A DNA stretch of 10,394 nt, taken from assembly GCA_002440045.1 (NCBI GenBank), contig DJRI01000166.1, positions 330 to 10,723 on the forward strand, read 5' to 3'. Of this stretch, positions 6,404 to 10,394 are shown one piece after another. Source of the stretch: Ruminococcaceae bacterium UBA6364 (GTDB lineage Bacteria; Bacillota; Clostridia; Oscillospirales; Acutalibacteraceae). The position numbers and the translations under genes were made by a program. The stretch's first letter is position 1. Each line of letters begins with the position of its first letter. The notes beneath the pieces were generated by a model. The model was not told the DNA's origin. It saw nothing but the letters and a program-made list of their open reading frames with translations, and did no database searches.

Positions 6404-8725
6404 ATGAGTGTTGCACAGGTAATTAAACAAAAAACTGTTCGCTTTGTAAAAAAGGAAAAGCCGATTGCAATTCTGCCGAAGCTTTTATTGAATTTTGTGC
6501 TCGGATTTTTCTTCGGTTCTGCGTCTTTGGGCGACTCTTTTGCGCCGTTCGGAGTGGCTTTTTCTTCCTCCGCAGACGGCAAAATGTTTCCTGCGGCGCT
6601 TTTGGGGGCGTGCGTCGGCTACATTCTCGGCGGCGACTCTTTAAGGGCTCTGCGCTATTGCGCCGCGCTTATGGCGCTCGGTGTGATATATGCCGCACTG
6701 CGCTCGTTTAAGGTCATTAAAGAGAATATCCTGACTCCTGCGGCGGCAAGCTTCATTTGCCTTTTTGTTACAGGGCTTGCAATAGCGTTTTCAAAAGAAG
6801 CCGACATAGCTTCGGTGCTCGGCGCTTTGGGCGAGGCGCTTCTCGGCGGCGCGGCATCATACCTGCTTTTGCGCGTAAGAAGCGTGCTTGCTCTTAAAGG
6901 GAGCTTTTTTTCGCTTACGTCAAAAGAGGCGGTGGCGGTTGTTACCGCAGGCTCTTTGCTTCTTTTGTCTATAAAGGATTTTTCGTTTTTCACGGTTTAT
7001 CCCGCTCATATCGCGGCAATGCTTGCGGTGCTGTTTTGCGGAAGATTTGCGCGCGAAGCGGGCGGCGCGGTCGTCGGTATTTGCTGCGGTGCAGTGCTTT
7101 GCATTGAAAACGGCGATTTGTTTCTGTTTTCGGCGCTGTCGCTCGGCGGGCTTGTGTGCGGCGCGGCCGCCGCTTTCGGAAAGATTGCGGCATTTTTGGG
7201 GCTATTTCTCACGGGTGCGGCGCTCATAGTTGTCGGCGGCGCAGACACTTACGGGTGGGGGCTTCTTGCAGAAGCGCTCATAAGCGGGACAATATTTCTT
7301 TTAATGCCGAAAAAAATTACTTCAAAAATAGAAAGCGCCCTCACTCCCGCCGCAACTTCGCCCTGCATAGACGGCGTAAAAACGGATATAAGAAGGCGGC
7401 TTAAAAACGCCTCCGAAATGTCGTCTGAAATATGCGAATCGTTAAACACGGTTTCACAGGCGCTTTTAAAAAGCGAACGAAACGACATAGGCTCTGTGTG
7501 CCGAAAAACAAAAGACGCCGTTTGCGGCTCGTGCGGGCTTTTTGACGCCTGCTGGAACGACGGCTTTGAAGATACAAAAGATTCTTTCAATACGCTCATC
7601 ACCATGAAAAAAGAGGGGACATATCTCGAATACAAAACCGTTCCGCAAAAGTTTTCGGCAAAGTGCATACGCACCGAAATGGTTGCAAGCAGCATAAACA
7701 AGCTTTATTCCGAGTTTAAAGTAAAAGAAAGTATTGATTCGCGCGTCAACGAAATATATACGCTCGCATCTGAGCAGTTTATAAATGTGTCGTCGCTTCT
7801 CGACTCTCTTTGCGACAATTTAAGCGGCGAGGTGCTCTTTGATTCCGAAACCTCGCGCGAAGCGGGCGCGGCGGCTTCGCGGTGCGGCTTTAAGCCTGTC
7901 AAAGCAAATTGCATAAAAGACGGTTTTGACAGACTTTCTTTGGAGCTTACTTTAAGCGGCGCATCCGAAGCTGATTTTTCGCTTCTTTCAAAACAGCTTG
8001 AAATTATAACGAACAAAAAGCTTTCTTCGCCCGAAATAACGCGCTCACGCTCTCAGACAATTCTTTATTATAAAGAACGCCCCGAGTTAAGAGCGGTTTT
8101 TGCCGGTTCTCAGATTTGCTGTAATACCGAGAAGTATTCGGGGGATACTTATTCTGTATTCCGTGACGGCGACGGGAATTTTTATGCTGTCATATGCGAC
8201 GGAATGGGCACGGGCATGCGCGCCGCCGTGAATTCAAATCTTGCGGTTTCGCTTTTTGAAAAGCTTATAAAAGCGGGCTTCGGCGTGCAGGCGGCAATAA
8301 GCACCGTTAATACCTGCCTTATTTCAAAGTCGGGCGACGAGTGCTCTGTTACGCTTGACCTTGTAAGAATAGACCTTTACACGGGCCATATCGACTTTTT
8401 TAAGTGCGGCGCGGCGCCGACATACGTTAAAAAGCAGGGAAGAACGCTTCGCGTGGACTGCCCGTCACTGCCGCTCGGAATAATTAAAGAAACCGAAAGC
8501 CGCAACGGCACCGGCACGCTTTCGGCGGGCGATGTTCTCGTTATGGTTTCGGACGGCGTAAGAGACGAGGACGAAGAGCTTTTAAGGAGCGAACTTAAAG
8601 CCTTTAACTCGGGCAATGTAAGGGAGTTTGCAAATAACCTTTGCGAAGCCGTAAAAGAAGCCCAGCCCGAAAAGAACGACGACATAACCGTTCTTGCCGT
8701 TGCCGTTACCGACAGATTTGAATAA
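6404..8725 (+). CDS. spoIIE: Stage II sporulation protein E, membrane PP2C-type phosphatase
   Basis: SpoIIE sits in the polar septum of sporulating cells, interacts with FtsZ, and dephosphorylates SpoIIAA-P. SpoIIAA then removes SpoIIAB from sigma-F and starts forespore gene expression. The 773-residue protein has the whole family architecture. A basic N-terminal tail is followed by about 280 hydrophobic residues (about 24-303), consistent with roughly ten membrane helices and opening with the family-like LLLNFVLGFFFG...FAPFGVAF. A soluble regulatory region with a Cys cluster (366, 374, 377, 383; CGLFDACW) follows. The PP2C domain covers about 565-770. Metal-binding acidic residues are visible in CDGMGTG (Asp599), VSDGVRD (Asp717) and NDDITVLAV (Asp759/760). 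The ATG at 6404 is preceded by a weak GGACGG site at 6390-6395. Length is close to the Bacillus protein (about 830). Unlike the usual Bacillus context, where tilS, hpt and ftsH follow, a clpC-type gene begins 21 bp after the stop. Confidence 0.97.
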   Translation: MSVAQVIKQKTVRFVKKEKPIAILPKLLLNFVLGFFFGSASLGDSFAPFGVAFSSSADGKMFPAALLGACVGYILGGDSLRALRYCAALMALGVIYAALRSFKVIKENILTPAAASFICLFVTGLAIAFSKEADIASVLGALGEALLGGAASYLLLRVRSVLALKGSFFSLTSKEAVAVVTAGSLLLLSIKDFSFFTVYPAHIAAMLAVLFCGRFAREAGGAVVGICCGAVLCIENGDLFLFSALSLGGLVCGAAAAFGKIAAFLGLFLTGAALIVVGGADTYGWGLLAEALISGTIFLLMPKKITSKIESALTPAATSPCIDGVKTDIRRRLKNASEMSSEICESLNTVSQALLKSERNDIGSVCRKTKDAVCGSCGLFDACWNDGFEDTKDSFNTLITMKKEGTYLEYKTVPQKFSAKCIRTEMVASSINKLYSEFKVKESIDSRVNEIYTLASEQFINVSSLLDSLCDNLSGEVLFDSETSREAGAAASRCGFKPVKANCIKDGFDRLSLELTLSGASEADFSLLSKQLEIITNKKLSSPEITRSRSQTILYYKERPELRAVFAGSQICCNTEKYSGDTYSVFRDGDGNFYAVICDGMGTGMRAAVNSNLAVSLFEKLIKAGFGVQAAISTVNTCLISKSGDECSVTLDLVRIDLYTGHIDFFKCGAAPTYVKKQGRTLRVDCPSLPLGIIKETESRNGTGTLSAGDVLVMVSDGVRDEDEELLRSELKAFNSGNVREFANNLCEAVKEAQPEKNDDITVLAVAVTDRFE

Positions 8726-8735
8726 TACATCGAAC

Positions 8736-8739
8736 GGGG
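8736..8739 (+). promoter_or_regulatory. Ribosome binding site for the GTG start at 8747
   Basis: GGGG lies 7 nt before the GTG at 8747. It supports this non-ATG start, which also places the protein's first residues ([11 protein letters not shown]) exactly where ClpC N-domains begin. Confidence 0.55.
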
Positions 8740-8746
8740 CGATATT

Positions 8747-10394
8747 GTGTATAAATTTACGGGATTTACCGAAAGCGCTAACGGAGTGCTGAATTATGCC
8801 GTAGAAGCGGCTGAAAATTTCGGCCATACCTATATCGGAAGCGAGCATTTGCTTTTGGGGCTTCTTTCGGACAGCAAAACGGTTTCGGCGTCGCTTTTGC
8901 TTTCAAAAAAAGTGACGTATAAAAAGGCGGAGGACGAAATTAAGCGGCTTGTGGGGCTCGGAATGCCTACGTCGCTCACGCCGGAGGACGTAACGCCGCG
9001 CTGCCGAAAAATAATCGAAAACGCAATTTCACTTTCGCTTAATAAGGGCGGCGCCGGCACAGAACAGCTTTTGGCGGCGCTTTTAAGAGAAACAAATTGC
9101 GCAGGCTGTCAGATTCTTTCGTTTTTGGGTGTTCGCACGCTTGAATTGGGTGCCGAAATAGCCGGCGAAACATACGGCAGAGCCTTGGGTAAGGGCGAAA
9201 AAAGCGAGAGCCGCACAACTATCGAAAAATACGGAAAAGATTTAACCGCGCTTGCCGCAAGCGGAAAAACCGACCCCGTAATAGGGCGCGAAAACGAGAC
9301 GGAACGCCTTGTTGAAATTCTTTGCCGAAGAACAAAAAACAACCCCTGCCTGATAGGCGAGCCGGGCGTCGGCAAAACCGCCGTCGTTGAGGGCTTGGCG
9401 GCGCTTACCGCAAGCGGCAATGTGCCCGGCGCACTCAAAAACAAGCGCATCGTTTCAGTTGACCTTACCTGTATGGTTGCGGGTACAAAATACCGCGGCG
9501 ATTTTGAAGAACGCATAAAAAATATGATTGACGAAGTTGCGGCCGACGGCAATATTATTCTTTTTATCGACGAAATTCACAATATCGTCGGCGCAGGCTC
9601 GGCAGAAGGCGCCGTCGATGCCGCCAATATTTTAAAGCCCGCCCTTGCGCGCGGCGAAATAAGAGTTATAGGCGCTACAACCGTTGACGAATACAGAAAA
9701 TACATCGAAAAGGACGCGGCGCTTGAAAGGCGCTTTCAGCCGATAAAAATAGAAGAGCCCGACGAAAAAACCGCAGCAGAAATGATAAACGGGCTTCGCG
9801 GGTTTTATGAGAGCTTTCACAGCGTAATTATTACAGACGAAGCGATAAACGCGGCAATACGTCTTTCAAAAAGATATATCACCGACCGCTTTTTGCCCGA
9901 CAAGGCGGTTGACCTTATAGACGAAGCGTCGTCAAGAGTGCGCTTAAAATCGCTTTCGCCGCCCGAGGGGATAAAAAAGCTTGAAGCAAAGCTTAAACGC
10001 GTAACCGAAAAAAAGTCCGCTTCAATAGAGTCGGGCGACTTCACCGAAGCCGCGCGCCTTCGCGAAAAAGAAAAGCTTTTAAGCCGCGAGCTTCGCTGTG
10101 AAACAAGCCGCTGGCACGACAGCATTATAAAAAATAAAAAATCCGTAACCGAAAACGATATAGCCGAGGTGGTTTCGGCGTGGACAAAAATACCGCTTGA
10201 AAAGCTGACCGCCGAAGAAAGCGAAGCGCTTTTGGACCTTGAAAACGAGCTTCACAAAAGAATTATCGGTCAAAAAAAGGCTGTGTCGGCTGTTGCAAAA
10301 GCCATACGCCGCGGCAGGGCAGGGCTGAAAGCCCCGGGAAGGCCCATAGGCTCTTTTATTTTTCTCGGTCCTACGGGCGTCGGCAAAACAGAGC
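8747..10394 (+). CDS. clpC: ClpC-type AAA+ unfoldase, N-terminal 549 residues (partial at window end)
   Basis: This Hsp100/ClpC subunit would unfold substrates for ClpP. It starts at GTG and runs off the window. Seen in order are a double Clp-N repeat domain (about 1-145), with Glu33 in [10 protein letters not shown] and Glu106 in [10 protein letters not shown]. These correspond to the phosphoarginine-pocket glutamates 32 and 106 of Bacillus subtilis ClpC. The first AAA+ ring follows with Walker [10 protein letters not shown] (Lys210), pore loop [11 protein letters not shown], Walker B LFIDEIHN (Asp275/Glu276), sensor [10 protein letters not shown] and Arg fingers ERRF (328-329). A short UVR-like middle region (about 410-450; [16 protein letters not shown]) marks it as ClpC rather than ClpB, whose middle domain is much longer. 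The second ring opens with GPTGVGKTE (Lys547), where the window ends. It lies 21 bp behind spoIIE on the same strand, so co-transcription is likely. No McsA, McsB, CtsR or MecA gene is visible nearby. Whether this is the main ClpC or a sporulation paralogue cannot be told. Confidence 0.95.
   Translation, partial: MYKFTGFTESANGVLNYAVEAAENFGHTYIGSEHLLLGLLSDSKTVSASLLLSKKVTYKKAEDEIKRLVGLGMPTSLTPEDVTPRCRKIIENAISLSLNKGGAGTEQLLAALLRETNCAGCQILSFLGVRTLELGAEIAGETYGRALGKGEKSESRTTIEKYGKDLTALAASGKTDPVIGRENETERLVEILCRRTKNNPCLIGEPGVGKTAVVEGLAALTASGNVPGALKNKRIVSVDLTCMVAGTKYRGDFEERIKNMIDEVAADGNIILFIDEIHNIVGAGSAEGAVDAANILKPALARGEIRVIGATTVDEYRKYIEKDAALERRFQPIKIEEPDEKTAAEMINGLRGFYESFHSVIITDEAINAAIRLSKRYITDRFLPDKAVDLIDEASSRVRLKSLSPPEGIKKLEAKLKRVTEKKSASIESGDFTEAARLREKEKLLSRELRCETSRWHDSIIKNKKSVTENDIAEVVSAWTKIPLEKLTAEESEALLDLENELHKRIIGQKKAVSAVAKAIRRGRAGLKAPGRPIGSFIFLGPTGVGKTE

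Noticed and set aside
7249..7701. 150-residue minus-strand open frame inside spoIIE
   Set aside because: It is fully contained in spoIIE, which has clear domain motifs throughout. This and the similar minus-strand frames inside the clpC-type gene (for example 9109-9552) are shadows.
1..10394. The window as a complete small plasmid or phage circle
   Set aside because: Although the ends look complementary, there is no replication, partition, mobilisation or phage gene, and the content is core sporulation and regulatory genes. Circularity is kept only as an assembly question.

Overview
The window looks like chromosomal DNA from an endospore-forming member of the Clostridia (Firmicutes), probably an uncultured or little-studied lineage. 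The evidence is a full-length SpoIIE, two ClpC-type unfoldase segments with the Firmicutes UVR middle region, a Gram-positive style OmpR/histidine-kinase pair, purine-rich ribosome binding sites, and use of GTG and TTG starts. I see no tRNA, rRNA, CRISPR array, insertion sequence, phage gene or replication gene. Protein-coding density is high. The only sizeable non-coding stretches are about 100 bp at 2803-2906 and about 220 bp at 6181-6403.

Layout. (1) 1-685, plus strand: the C-terminal part of a ClpC-type AAA+ unfoldase, cut by the window start. (2) 700-2802, plus strand, 14 bp later and probably co-transcribed: a 700-residue protein with a beta-propeller-like N-terminal half and an (alpha/alpha)-barrel, glycosidase-like C-terminal half, with no export signal. 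(3) 2827-2873: a strong hairpin that can terminate transcription from both sides. (4) 2907-5510 and 5485-6174, minus strand: an overlapping pair of a large membrane histidine kinase and its OmpR-family response regulator, converging on the hairpin. (5) 6181-6403: an AT-rich divergent promoter region. (6) 6404-8725, plus strand: spoIIE. (7) 8747 to the window end, plus strand: N-domain, first AAA+ ring, UVR middle region and second Walker A motif of a ClpC-type unfoldase, 21 bp behind spoIIE.

How the genes may work together. SpoIIE is the membrane phosphatase that activates sigma-F in the forespore by dephosphorylating SpoIIAA. ClpCP is the protease known in Bacillus subtilis to degrade the anti-sigma factor SpoIIAB. 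Finding spoIIE directly followed by a clpC-type gene therefore suggests an operon holding two positive inputs to sigma-F. The two-component pair is divergent from spoIIE and shares its control region. A candidate direct-repeat operator and a weak candidate Spo0A box lie there.

A structural puzzle: the window ends just after the second Walker A motif of one ClpC segment and starts about 20 residues further along the same domain in the other. The two pieces do not overlap in alignment and together would make a ClpC of nearly normal length. The window alone cannot say whether there are two clpC genes or one gene split across the ends of a circularised, duplicated or misassembled sequence.
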